Shown one piece after another: positions 11,076 through 23,360 of a stretch of DNA of 64,000 nucleotides. Location of the stretch: the NCBI GenBank assembly GCA_025506515.1, contig CM046443.1, positions 88,337,281 to 88,401,280 on the forward strand, read 5' to 3'. This stretch comes from Flaveria trinervia. Taxonomy: Eukaryota; Streptophyta; Magnoliopsida; Asterales; Asteraceae. The notes beneath the pieces are model-generated. The model saw nothing but the letters and a program-made list of their open reading frames with translations, searched no databases and was not told the origin of the DNA. Each line of letters begins with the position of its first letter. Within the stretch, counting starts at the first letter, position 1. A program made the position numbers and the translations under genes.

Positions 11076-13821
11076 TGTGACATCCTCTAAATTTCCATTA
11101 CCAAACTCCGTTAGTTCCGTTAAGTATTGCATACACGTGTCGTGAACACACACTAGTTGTCGTTTAATGTTGGTGACCTAATAATAATGAATAATGTTAA
11201 ATTAATGAGAATCTAATTGATTATGGGATTATTGTGTTATGTTTATGTGTTTGCATGTTTTTAAAATGTTAATTAGAAAATTAATCGCGTAACGCGGAAA
11301 CACGCCTATTTATTCGTATGTCTTGTGTTTTTATAAAGATTAGATATATAATGATTTTCATTAGTTTATATCTTTATATTATTAAGTTAAAAACACTTTA
11401 CAAAGAGTTTAAAGCTTAGTTTTTATAAAATACAAATTACAAGGGTTAAAAGGGTAAATGTGTAAATTAAATTAAACAAAACAATTCCCAAACCCTAATC
11501 CCCACCCTTCAGCCGCGACCTCCATCCCCACACCCTCTCCCTTGCGATTTCAACTTAGAACAAGCATCAAAGCATCGATTTGGTTCGATTACAAGGCATA
11601 CAACACGTAGGAATCATCAATTGCAAACTATAGCATGTTTAAAGGTTAGATTTTTCGTGTTTTTGTGGATTCTTGTTGAGGGCCGAACCTAAATGCGTGA
11701 AAGGGGTTTCATGGGGTCGAATTTGATGTTGTTTGATGATGTTAGTATGTTAGTTGGATTGATTACATGTTGTTTAACGTTGATTATGCATGAATTCTAT
11801 GTTTTTAGTGGATTGATCATGAACTTTGATTACGAAGCAAACCCTAGTTCGAAAATGGCATGATTATGTGAAGTTAATGATTGTTTGATGAATGTATGAT
11901 GATTAGTAGGTTGTATGAATGCTAGGTTATATTGATTTTGCAAGAAATTGGTAAATTGAAGTTGGTGTTCATAGGTTACTAATAATAGTAACTTTATTTT
12001 GCATGTAATGATGATCTAGTGATGGATTGATGTTATGGATGTGTTCATGATGATGATTAGATGCTAGATTGTTGTTATGAATGCTAGAAATCTTTGAATG
12101 GATGTTGTTATTCATAGCTTGCCAAAAGTAGAAACTTTTGTTCATGAAGATTGTTAGATTATGGTGATTAGGTAATGTTGATCATGTCCAGATATTGTTA
12201 TGAGCTTGAGATGGTATAATTATGATGAATTCATGAATACATTGGGTGGTTGATAGATGTTGGGATGTACCTTCCCAAAAGGGAAACTTTATTTGTATTA
12301 AGTCTGAAAAATGGTAGTTTGAACATGTTTGGGATGTTAGGAGCATATTAGTATGATCATGGATAAATTCTAATGTGGTAGAACATGGTAATTTGGTTGT
12401 ATGTGATGCCAGGGTAATCATGAATGATATTTGGACATTTATGATCATGTATGATGTTGATGTTGATTAGTAGTTAGGACATCATGTTTGGGACTGGAAA
12501 TTGATTGTTGTGTGGTTGTTGAATGTAATGTACATGGCTAATGAATGTAATTATGATCATCATACACGCGTGCGAATCTGAGGCCCCTACTTAGTAGGAT
12601 TGGCAGGGTTTAGGATGTGAAGTCGTGAGTGGCTTCACATGGCATGTGGTGAGTGGTTTGATCTTTATGTGTCATGTTAGTTGTGTCATAACTAGTGGTT
12701 ATGTTAATGTTCTAGATTCGCATGACTTGTATGATACTTGGATGTATGATGATCTAAGTGTTACACCTGGATGATATAGCATACATATGATATGTTTGAA
12801 TGTTAACTATGTATGATATATGTGTATGATTACTTGAATGGTTTACAACACATAAAGTCACCAACGGGTCAAACGGGTCAACTAGGTCAAACATGTCTGT
12901 TTTGTTTGAAATCTTGAGTCCTTGGTTGTAGTGTACTTAGGATTTCACATGTTCTTTGATTACACGTACTCATGTACTTATATGATCTAGGTAACCTCTG
13001 AAGGTTGTCTGTCTATTTTGTTTGACAAGTCAAACTCTAAGTATCTATACGCATATCAAGTGAATTCATGCCCCACTTTTTATTTAATCTCTTTTGGGGG
13101 AGATAGCATACTGGTAAATCACGAACGCTTTATATATTCAAGTTGTGTACAATATTATATAGTGTTGATATCATGGAAAAGTCCTCATACTTTCGAATTG
13201 TTAATATTGAATAGCGGGGAAATTTGGGTAGTACTACTGGGTCTGACGAGCCCCACCTGTGTGGCTTGAGGTCAACCGGGTGCAATTTGTCCGAATGAAC
13301 ATTGTCACGACTTGTTTAGTCGTGGCAGGAGGCAACGACGTAACACAGTCAGCTTCAATTTCGGAATCACTATGAAATAATATTTATTGTTAATGGACTA
13401 GCTATCTGTTACAATGCGCTACTTGTATATCTCTGTTACTAAACTGTTTATGTTTGATTATCTCGTGAACTCACCAACCATTGTGTTGATATTTTAGTAT
13501 GCTATTCTCAGGTCATTAGCTTGCTTGCCATAGGAGCACTGCATGGTTCACTGCATTCTAAGACTCGGTCTTCAAGACAATTTTAGCATTTTAATGATTA
13601 TTTGCTTACTCTTTTGGGTTGGCACATGTTTTTCCATGGTTATACTTTTATTTCATTGACTTGTTTTCAAAAACGCTTCCGCACTGTTTAAAGTTTGTAC
13701 CTTGGTTGATTTTATTTAAATTATGGCATATAGAGTCGTTCTGAGTAACTATTGACTTTGATCCTGGTTTGTTCACACGCCTCGTGGTAAAACTCCGCAA
13801 GTGGATTTTGAGGGTGTGACA
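11076..13821 (+). repeat. TE2 5' LTR (2746 bp)
   Basis: Starts TGTGACATCC and ends GTGTGACA. Collinear and highly similar over its full length to 19608-22342. It has no coding content I can support. It is noticeably rich in ATGATG-type text on this strand. Confidence 0.95.
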
Positions 13822-13823
13822 CA

Positions 13824-13837
13824 TTGGTATCAGAGCC
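13824..13837 (+). promoter_or_regulatory. TE2 primer binding site (tRNA-iMet)
   Basis: TTGGTATCAGAGCC, 2 nt after the LTR. It matches the usual complement of initiator tRNA-Met used by plant Gypsy elements with no mismatch that I can see. Confidence 0.93.
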
Positions 13838-13960
13838 ATTGGTTATAGGGAACTAGGTTGCATACACACTAGACTATAACCGCACACAGTTAATTAGTTA
13901 CCTGTGCCTTATTCTCATCTACTGTATACTCATTGGCATACACATCACACTCTCTATAGC

Positions 13961-14662
13961 ATGGCATCATCTTCGAGAGCTCCGGGTAAACGACCTGAAT
14001 CACCTTCACGATCTGAATCCCCACCTCCCGCACCTGTACCTGATGATGGATTCGATTGGCCCCGACTGGCTTATCCTCGAGAGGAGATTGACTGGGATCA
14101 ACCATTTGCATTGATGAAGCGTGACCCTCCGCGAGACTGGCATTTCTATCCTAGATTTGTTGATCATATCATGTTTAGGGAGCGCGTACCAGTCCCGAGG
14201 CCCAGTACTAGGAACAATGCCGACCAACCAATGCCTTCACTCCCACGGACGGTGCAGTCCAACGAGGAACTGATTGCTGCACTAATGGCTGCACTGGATA
14301 CTGAACATCATCGAGTAAGGCGGCTCACGGGTGATGTCTGTACACTACAGCAAGAGGTGTACAACCTGAGACATCAATTGGATGAACTCGAGGAACAACA
14401 CGGGAAGACCCTGAACAGTTGTCACCATATGCAAGATGGTCTTATGGCACTCCAAGGGCGCGTGACTGCTCGTGAACAGCGGGACGCCGTAGCCGATAAT
14501 AGGATTGCCATTTTAGAAGCTCAACTAGTGGCACTTCAGATTGCTATAGCTCCTGCTCCTGCAGCAGACCCTGAGGATGAGGAGGATCCCGAGGAGGGAC
14601 CTGAGGAGGAGGAACCGGAGGAGATGGAGGATGATAGTGATGGGTCAGATGTTTTCGATTGA
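13961..14662 (+). CDS. TE2 leader ORF: proline-rich, coiled-coil, acidic-tail protein (intact)
   Basis: A 233-residue open frame between primer site and gag. The start chosen is MASSSRAPGK; an upstream in-frame ATG at 13904 adds 19 residues of ordinary leader text. Residues about 1-35 are Ser/Pro/Arg-rich. About 36-85 have aromatic and charged blocks (DWPRLAYPREE, RDWHFYPRF). About 110-195 look like a coiled coil (LQQEVYNLRHQLDELEEQ). The last 35 are almost all Asp/Glu/Pro, ending DSDGSDVFD. I see no enzyme motif and do not know its function. Similar coiled-coil, acidic segments occur upstream of gag in other daisy-family Gypsy elements, as I recall. It is unbroken although the downstream gag-pol is not. 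Confidence 0.7.
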   Translation: MASSSRAPGKRPESPSRSESPPPAPVPDDGFDWPRLAYPREEIDWDQPFALMKRDPPRDWHFYPRFVDHIMFRERVPVPRPSTRNNADQPMPSLPRTVQSNEELIAALMAALDTEHHRVRRLTGDVCTLQQEVYNLRHQLDELEEQHGKTLNSCHHMQDGLMALQGRVTAREQRDAVADNRIAILEAQLVALQIAIAPAPAADPEDEEDPEEGPEEEEPEEMEDDSDGSDVFD

Positions 14663-14923
14663 CTTCTTTATATGACTTAGACTACTTAGTGTTTTCTTTT
14701 TGAAACCTATGTGGGAAGGGTTGTTTCCCCACACGAACGACAAACTTCAATTTTGACATTGATAAATACATTGTGACTCATTTACAATTTATTTACTTTG
14801 GTTATTATTTTTGTTATGAATGTTGTGGTTGTGATGATTCATTATTTATTTTATTTACTGTTTAGTATGCTTCAATGAGTTAAATATGTTTGATGTTACT
14901 CATATTGTATTTGTGAATGTAAA
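14663..14923 (+). other. TE2 gap between leader ORF and gag
   Basis: AT-rich, no open frame. It could be untranslated leader or contain a splice site linking the leader ORF to gag; I could not pick a convincing donor and acceptor pair. Confidence 0.45.
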
Positions 14924-16266
14924 GTGAAAAGAACGGATGCCCGTGGACGTGGACGTGGATGTGGTCGTGGACGCGGACGTGGACGTGGCACCGGAGAACA
15001 GGGTGGTGGTGCTATTAACATGACCCCCGCAGAATTGGCTGCTCTAATTAATGAGCATGTTCAGGCGGCAGTGGCTGCTACCCACGCGGGTCAGCCAGCA
15101 GGTAAACAATGATAGAAAGATAAATCTGATATCCTTCATAACTGTATGGGATGTTTGATTAATGTGTGTTGTGTTAAAACAGGACCACCAGTGTGTACCT
15201 ACAAGTCCTTTATGGACTGTAAACCACACACCTACAGCGGTACAGAGGGTGCTGTAGGGCTTGTACGATGGTTCGAGAAGACTGAGTCTGTCTTCTCCAA
15301 ATGTAACTGTCCACCAGCGGATCAAGTAAAGTATGCCACCGGGACTTTAGAGGGTGCAGCTCTGTCTTGGTGGAACGCGCAAGTCCAGATGCTTGGATAA
15401 GCGATGGCAAATGGACTTCCATGGGATGAGTTCAAAGAAATGATGACCGAGGAGTACTGTCCTCGCAGCGAAGTGCAGAAGTTAGAGATGGAGTTCTGGC
15501 AATTGAAAATGCAGGGCTCGGAAATTGAGGCTCACACCACCAGAACCCATGAGTTAGCAACTTTGTGCCCGGGAATGGTGAATGAGGTGCATAAAAGGAT
15601 AGAGAATTACATACGGGGATTGGTACCCGAAATCCAAAGTATGGTAACTGCTTCCAACCCAGCCACAATTCAGCAAGCCATCCAACTAGCTCACAGGCTA
15701 ACTGACCAAGCCGTGGAGCAAGGACGTCTACCCAAACGGGGCGCTCTGGCAAGTGTGCCCGACAACAAAAGAAAGTGGGATAATGCCAACAAAACCAAAG
15801 CATCATCATCTTCTAGTGGTCAACCTCAACCTCAACAGCAACAACAGCCGGTTCAGCAACAACGGAGGTTTGACAATAACCGTAACTCCAACCAGACGCC
15901 TGCAAATAATCAAGGACCCAGTGGTTATGGTGGTAGGAATCCGAAGTGCACTCGGTGTAATTACCATCATGTGGGAAGGTGTGATAGTTTCAAGTGTCAA
16001 CGTTGTGGAAAATTGGACACGCTGCTAAGGATTGTCGTGGTGAACTGGTAAGGATGCCACAACAACCTCAAGAAACTCCCAAGGGTTGTTTTGAATGTGG
16101 GAAAGAAGGGCATTACAGGCAAAACTGCCCACAACTAAGGAGGAATGGTAATGGCAACAACAACAACAACAATACCAACAACCTCGGTAACAACAACAAC
16201 AATGGTAATAATAACAATAACGGTAATAATAACAACAACGGTGGAAATGGTACTGGTAATGGCGGC
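14924..16266 (+). pseudogene. gag: TE2 gag (broken, with likely intron)
   Basis: Gag of a Ty3/Gypsy element. It opens with a GR-rich basic segment (RGRGCGRGRGRGRG), then MTPAELAALINEHVQAA. After an inferred intron (15102-15182) comes the capsid domain: CTYKSFMDCKPHTYSG, LVRWFEKTESVF, SWWNAQV, LPWDEFKEMM, YCPRSEVQKLE. A Gln-rich linker and zinc-knuckle region follow (CTRCNYHHVGRC, CQRCGK, CFECGKEGHYRQNC). The end is a long Asn-rich tract encoded by AAC/AAT repeats (16153-16260). Breaks: TAA at 15398-15400 and a frameshift near 16015 inside the second knuckle. Confidence 0.88.
15102..15182 (+). other. Putative 81-nt intron inside TE2 gag
   Basis: GTAAAC donor after GCAG, and a TTAAAACAG acceptor. 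Removing it joins a split Gly codon and runs QPAG directly into PPVCTYKSF, the normal entry to this Gag family. Unspliced RNA would stop at 15110-15112, giving only a 62-residue GR-rich peptide. The intron body has several stops and is T-rich, as in plant introns. Confidence 0.62.
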
Positions 16267-19200
16267 AATAAAGATGGAGTCAAGGGGAGAGCCTTCGTCA
16301 TTGGCGCAGGTGAGGCTCTAAATAATCCCACAACTGTTACTGGTAGATTCCCTGTTAATGGTTGTTTTGATACGGTACTATTTGATACTGGAGCCGATAG
16401 GAGTGTTGTGTCCTTAAAGTTCTGTAGTCTTTTAAGTGATATACCCTCTGCTTTAGAATCTAAATACACTGTGGAATTAGCTGACGGTAAACAAATCCAT
16501 GTAATGCATATCCTTAAAGACTGTAAGATAGAACTTGCTGGTCATACTTTCGCTATAGATCTCATGCTTGTTACGCTGGGGAGTTTTGATGTTGTGATAG
16601 GCATGGATTGGCTCTCTAGCAAACAAGCGGAAGTGATATGTCATGAGAAGATCATACGAATCCCGGTTTTTGATCAAATCCTTACCGTCAGGGGTGATAG
16701 GAGTGGTGCTGTGATAGGCATCATCTCATTCATGAAAGCTCAAAAGTTGTTACGAAAGGGTCGTGTGGCTATTCTAGCACTTGTAACCGATAAGCAGGCA
16801 GAAGAAAGGAAAATGGAGGATATTCCCATAGTACGCGATTTTCCAGAGGTGTTCCCAGAGGATCTTCCTGGATTATCACCTCACCGCCAAGTGGAATTCC
16901 AAATTGAGTTGACTCCCGGCGCAGCTCTGATTGCTAGGGCACCTTATCGATTAGCACCGAACGAACTACAGGAGTTATCATCACAACTCCAGGAGCTTTT
17001 GGATAAGGGTTTTATTCAACCTAGTACATCACCTTGGGGAGCTCCTGTTCTTTTTGTTAAGAAGAAGGATGGCACATTTCGGATGTGCATCGATTATAGA
17101 GAGTTAAATAAAGTAACAGTCAAGAACCGATACCCTTTACCTGTATTGATGATTTGTTCGATCAGCTTCAAGGATCAAGCTATTATTCCAAGATTGACTT
17201 GAGATCTGGTTATCATCAACTTAGAGTTCAAGAAAAAGACATTCTAAGACTGCGTTTCGTACTCGATATGGTCATTGTGAGTTCTTGGTCATGCCTTTTG
17301 GGTTGACTAATGCACCTGTTGTGTTCATGGACCTCATGAACCGCGTGTGCAAACCTTATCTGGATCAGTTTGTCATTGTGTTCATCGATGATATACTGAT
17401 ATATTCTAGGACCAAGGAGGAGCATGAAGAGCACTTACGAATGATCTTGGAACTGTTGAAAAATGAGCAGCTATATGGCAAATTCTCTAAGTGTGACTTC
17501 TGGATAAGAGAAGTGCAATTCCTAGGTCATATTGTTAATGAGAAGGGGATACATGTCGATCCTGCCAAAATTGAGGCGATAAAGAATTGGACTACACCCA
17601 AAACGCCAAGCGAGATAAGACAATTTCTGGGATTAGCAGGATATTACCAACTATTCATAGAAGGATTTTCTAAGATCGCACAACCTCTCACAACCTTGAC
17701 TCACAAAGGAACGACATACAAATGGAGTGAGAGTCAAGAAATAGCTTTTCAATTATTAAAACAAAAGCTCTGGAGACATTACTTGTACGGTACCAAGTGC
17801 ACTATCTACACTGATCACAAGAGTCTTCAACATATCTTCGAGCAAAAAGAGTTGAATATGAGGCAGCAACGCTGGGTGGAACTACTAAATGATTATGATT
17901 GCGGAATTAAATATCATCCGGAAAGGCGAACGTAGTTGCCGATGCCCTAAGCAGGAAGAAAACAGCTAAACCCCCATGGGTGTGAGCTTTACAGCTTACT
18001 ATTAGTACCCAACTGCCCAAACAAGTTAAGGAGGTGCAGATAGAAGCTTCAAAAGCAGAAAATGTTGATTCTGAGTCATTAAGGGGAATGGATAAACAGC
18101 TAGTGGTGAAAGAGGATGAATTCGGTATTTCATGGATAGACTTTGGGTGCCTGTTTATGGAAATTTGAGAGATCTAGTTATGAGCGAGGCACACAAATCT
18201 AAGTATTCTATACATCCTGGATCCGACAAGATGTATCATGACCTAAAGGCGCACTATTGGTGGCCTAACATGAAAGCGGATGTAGCTACGTATGTGAGCA
18301 AGTGTTTGACCTGCTCGAAAGTAAAAGTGGAATATCAAAAACCATCCGACTGTTACAACAACCTGAGATTCCAATGTGGAAGTGGGAACAGATCTCCATG
18401 GATTTTATTACTAAGCTACCCCGGACTAGTACTGGTTGTGACACGATATGGGTTATTGTGGATCGATTGACAAAGTCTGATCACTTCCTTGCAATTAAGG
18501 AAACTGATAAGATGGAGAAATTAACTCGACTGTACCTCAAAGAGATCGTTTCGAGACATGGTGTACCGATCTCAATTATTTCCAATCGTGACGCTCGTTT
18601 CACGTCACATTTCTTGCAATCATTGCAGAAATCTTTAGGTACACAGTTGGATATGAGTACTGCATATCATCCACAGACGGATGGCCAGAGTGAGCGTACC
18701 ATACAGACGTTGGAAGATATGCTACGTGCTTGTGTGATTGACTTCGGGAATAACTGGGAAATTCACCTGCCATTGGTGGAGTTTTCTTATAACAACAGTT
18801 ATCATACTAGTATACATGCAGCACCTTTCGAGGCGCTGTATGGGAGAAAATGTCGATCACCAGTTTGCTGGGCAGAAATTGGTGATAGTCAGCTAACAGG
18901 TCCCGAGTTAATTCATGAGACAACTGAGAAGATTGTACAGATACAGAACCGTATGGCTGCAGCGCGAGACAGACAAAAGAGTTATGCTGACAAGAGACGG
19001 AAACCTTTAGAGTTTCAGGTTGGTGACAAGGTTTCGTTGAAAGTCTCACCATGGAAAGGCGTAATTCGGTTTGGCAAACGAGGGAAACTAAATCCATGGT
19101 ATGTTGGACCATTTGAAATAGTGGAAAGAATAGGTCCAGTAGCCTATCGACTAGCCCTACCTGATTCGCTAAGTGGAATCAATGATGTATTTCATGTGTC

Positions 19201-19502
19201 AACCTGAAGAAGTGCATAACTGATGAAACAATGGTCGTACCACTAGAAGAAATTCAAATGGATGAACAATTGCATTTTATTGAAGAACCAGTTGAGGTGA
19301 TGGACCGTGAGGTGAAAACACTTAAGCAAAGCAAGATACCTATTGTCAAAATCCGTTGGAATTCGCGACGTGGACCGGAATTCCCATGGGAATGGAAGAT
19401 CAAATGAAGCTTAAGTACCCTCAACTATTCGAAGGGACGATGCCAGCAGACGAAGGTATTGATTTAAGTTTCGAGACGAAATTTCTTTCAACATGGGGAT
19501 GA
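16267..19502 (+). pseudogene. pol: TE2 pol: protease, RT, RNase H (deleted part), integrase, chromodomain-like tail
   Basis: The protease has DTGADRSVV near 16386 and GSFDVVIGMDWL near 16581. RT starts about 16930 with KDGTFRMCIDYRELNK and has FIDDILIYS near 17382. A frameshift near 17140 breaks it between PLP and the DLFDQLQ block, and another lies near 17250. RNase H lacks about 67 codons at 17769/17770, including the catalytic CDAS block, and resumes at WRHYLYGTKC. Integrase has an intact-looking HHCC finger (HKSKYSIHPG, CLTCSK) at 18185-18320. A frameshift near 18340 follows, then a long core with TAYHPQTDGQSERT and EFSYNNSYH. The chromodomain-like tail (19201-19502) is shifted near 19205 and again near 19390. 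Confidence 0.9.
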
Positions 19503-19607
19503 TGTGACCACTCATCCAAATCTCACTCGATTTCGATTTCTATGTGCCAATGTAGTAGACCAGTGATGGAACACTCTCACCATGTAACGCAATTTTCGGG
19601 ACGAAAA
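19503..19607 (+). other. TE2 3' untranslated stretch with polypurine tract
   Basis: Short noncoding piece before the 3' LTR. The last bases, CGGGACGAAAA (19597-19607), are purine-rich and sit directly against the LTR start, so they are the likely plus-strand primer. Confidence 0.65.
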
Positions 19608-22342
19608 TGGACATCCAGTAAATTTCCGTTACCAAACTCCGTTAGTTCTGTTAAGTATTACATACACGTGTCGTGAATACACACTAGTTGTCGTTTAACG
19701 TTGGTGACCTAATAATAATGAATAATGTTAAATTAATGAGAATCTAATTGATTATGTGATTATTGTGTTATGTTTATGTGTTTGCATGTTTCTAAAATGT
19801 TAATTAGAAAATTAATCGCGTAACGCGGAAACACGCATATTTATTCGTATGTCTTGTGTTTTTATAAAGATAAGATATATAATGATTTTCATTAGTTTAT
19901 ATCTTTATATTATTAAGTTAAAAACACTTTAAAAAGAGTTTCAAGCTTAGTTTTTATAAAATACAAATTACAAGGGTTAAAAGGGTAAATGTGTAAATTA
20001 AATTAAACAAAACAAATCCCAAACCCTAATCCCCACCCTTCGGCCGCGACCTCCATCCCCACACCCTCTCCCTTGAGATTTCAACTTAGAACAAGCATCA
20101 AAGCATCGATTTGGTTCGATTACAAGGCATACAACACGTAGAAATAATCAATTGCAAACTATAGCACGTTAAAGGTTAGATTTTTCGTGTTTTTGTGGAT
20201 TCTTGTTGAGGGCCGAACCTAAATGCGTGAATGGGGCTTCATGGGGTTGAATTTGATGTTGTTGATGATGTTAGTATGTTAGTTGAATTGATTACATGTT
20301 GTTTAACGTTGATTATGCATGAATTCTATGCTTTTCGTGGATTGATCATGAACTTTGATTATGAAGCAAACCTAGTTCGAAAATGGCATGATTATGTGAA
20401 GTTAATGATTGTTTGATGAATGTATGATGATTAGTAGGTTGTATGAATGCTAGGTTACATTGATTTTGCAAGAAATTGGTAATTGAAGTTGGTGTTCATA
20501 GGTTACTAATAATAGTCACTTTATTTTGCATGTAATGATGATCTAGTGATGGATTGATGTTATGGATGTGTTCATGATAATGATTAGATGCTAGATTGTT
20601 GTTATGAATGCTAGAAATCTTTGAATGGATGTTGTTATTCATAGCTTGCCAAAAGTAGAAACTTTTGTTCATGAAGATTGTTAGATTATGGTGATTAGGT
20701 AATGTTGATCATGTCTAGATATTGTTATGAGCTTGAGATGGTATTATGATGAATTCATGAATACATTGGGTGGTTGATAGATGTTGGGATGTACCTTCCC
20801 AAAAGGGAAACTTTATTTGTATTAAGTCTGAAAAATGGTAGTTTGAACATGTTTGGGATGTTAGGAGCATGTTAGTATGATCATGGATAAATTCTAATGT
20901 GGTAGAACATGGTAATTGGTTGTATGTGATGCCAGGGTAATCATGAATGATATTTGGACATTTATGATCATGTATGATGTTGATGTTGATTAGTAGTTAG
21001 GACATCATGTTTGGGATTGGAAATTGATTGTTGTGTGGTTGTTGAATGCAATGTACATGGCTAATGAATGTAATTATGATCATCATACACGCGTGCGAAT
21101 CTGAGGCCCCTACTTAGTAGGATTGGCAGAGTTTAGGATGTGAAGTTGTGAGTGGCTTCACATGGCATGTGGTGAGTGGTTTGATCTTTGTGTGTCATGT
21201 TAGTTGTGTCATAACTAGTGGCTATGTTAATGTTCTAGATTCGCATGACTTGTATGATACTTGGATGTATGATGATCTAAGTGTTACACCTGGATGATAT
21301 AGCATACATATGATTTGTTTGAATGTTAACTATGTATGATATATGTGTGTATGATTACTTGAATGGTTTACAACACATAAAGTCACCAACGGGTCAAACG
21401 GGTCAACTAGGTCAAACATGTCTGTTTTGTTTGAAATCTTGAGTCCTTGGTTGTAGTGTACTTAGGATTTCACATGTTCTTTGATTACACGTACTCATGT
21501 ACTTATATGATCTAGGTAACCTCTGAAGGTTGTCTGTCTATTCTGTTTGACAAGTCAAACTCTAAGTATCTATACGCATATCAAGTGAATTCATGCCCCA
21601 CTTTTTATTTAATCTCTTTTAGGGAGATAGCATACTGGTAAATCACGAACGCTTTATATATTCAAGTTGTGTACAATATTATATAGTGTTGATATCATGG
21701 AAAAGTCCTCATACTTTCGAATTGTTAATATTGAATAGCGGGGAAATTTGGGTAGTACTACTGGGTCTGACGAGCCCCACCTGTGTGGTTCAAGGTCAAC
21801 CGGGTGCAATTTGTCCGAATGAACATTGTCACGACCTGTTTAGTCGTGGCAGGAGGCAACGACGTAACACAGTCAGCTTCAATTTCGAAATCAATATGAA
21901 ATAATATTTATTGTTAATGGACTAGCTATCTGTTACAATGCACTTGTATATCTCTGTTACTAAACTGTTTATGTTTGATTATCTCGTGAACTCACCAACC
22001 ATTGTGTTGACATTTTAGTATGCTATTCTCAGGTCATTAGCTTGCTTGCCATAGGAGCACTGCATGGTTCACTGCATTCTAAGACTCGGTCTTCAAGACA
22101 ATTTTAGCATTTTAATGATTATTTGCTTACTCTTTTGGGTTAGCACATGTTTTGCCATGGTTATACTTTTATTTCTTTGACTTGTTTTCAAAAACGCTTC
22201 CGCACTATTTAAAGTTTGTACCTTGGTTGATTTTATTTAAATTATGGCATATAGAGTCGTTCTGAGTAACTATTGACTGTGATCCTGGTTTGTTCACACG
22301 CCTCGCGGTAAAACTCCGCAAGTGGATTTTGAGGGTGTGACA
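19608..22342 (+). repeat. TE2 3' LTR (2735 bp)
   Basis: Collinear with 11076-13821. The first bases are TGGACATCC where the 5' copy has TGTGACATCC, so the terminal region has mutated. It ends GTGTGACA followed by the TCTCC duplication. No coding content. Confidence 0.94.
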
Positions 22343-22347
22343 TCTCC
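22343..22347. other. TE2 target site duplication, right
   Basis: TCTCC, identical to 11071-11075. Confidence 0.93.
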
Positions 22348-23069
22348 GGTTTTGTAGGTCTTAAAAACGTTATGTAGTATGTTAAGAACTTTGTCGATAG
22401 TTGTAACACCCGGTTATTTTTTAGGCTTAAACAAAAGAATAAAGTGAAGAAAAAGAAAAAAAAAGATATTTTACCCAAGTTAAAGGGCAAAAAGTGTAAA
22501 AAGGACCAAAAGTTGGTGAGTAAAAGGTGATGGCCGCCCATTACCTCCTACACACCTTGTATCTCTCGGATATTTTTAGAAAGAGGACAAAAGAAGAGCA
22601 GAACTCTCGGGGTTTTGAAGAAGACCCAGAAAAATGCGAATTCAAGGTAAGAATTCGTAGGTTTATGATGTTCTTAACTGGTTATATCCTTGGTTGTATG
22701 CTTATGTGTGATTATGTGTGTTCGGGTATCTGTTTCAAGTGGGTTTGTAGGTGAAAACTTGTAGCAAACGGGTTTTGAAGGAATTCTTACCTGAAGAGGC
22801 TGCTCAGGTGAGTTCTAGAAGCCCCTTTTTACATGTTTTTAACTGCTTTGGGGCTGTAAATGGATGTATGAACATTTTTATAAAAGTTGGATTTTGTACC
22901 CATATGTGTGTATGTGTGTATGTTGCGGAAGGGGTGTGAATTTGGGCTATGTTTATGTTTCATGATGTTATGAATATGTTTCTAAGGATTTGAATGCATG
23001 ATTTAGCTTAGAATAAGTTTGAGCATGATTGGGGACTGAATTATAAAGTTTAAGTATGAAATAGGCTGC

Positions 23070-23360
23070 TCATGCGCCCAAATAGGGTTCATGCGCCTAG
23101 TATGTAAAACTGACTAAGTGTTCCCATGCCCCCGAAACCTCATGCGCCCATATAGTGGTCATGCGCCTAGAAATAGGCAAAATTTGACTAAGTGTTCATG
23201 CGCCTGCATAGTGCTCATGCACCTAGAATTTTCCCAAAATAGACTAAGTGTTGCTCATGTGCCCTAATAGTGCTGATGCGCATGAAAGTTGCCCATGCGC
23301 CTAAGTATTCCTCAAGCGTTTGAAAGGCCATGCGCCTACATAGTGCTCGTGCGCCTAAAG
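23070..23360 (+). repeat. CATGCGCC motif array in TE3 LTR
   Basis: At least seven exact CATGCGCC plus several one-base variants in 290 bp, usually followed by TAAATAG or TAGAA-type text. The same kind of array occurs at the matching place in the LTRs of TE4 and TE5. Confidence 0.85.

Larger units (their letters stand above)
11076..22342 (+). mobile_element. TE2: full-length Ty3/Gypsy chromovirus with leader ORF
   Basis: An 11.27-kb element bounded by matching LTRs and a perfect 5-bp target duplication. Order: LTR, primer site, an intact upstream ORF, gag with a likely intron, protease, RT, RNase H, integrase, chromodomain-like tail, LTR. The Pol motifs and LTR ends resemble TE1, so the two belong to related families, probably Tekay/Del-like. 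Gag-Pol has several frameshifts, one stop and a deletion in RNase H, so it is non-autonomous. It inserted into the same spacer that carries the 179-bp array. Confidence 0.95.
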
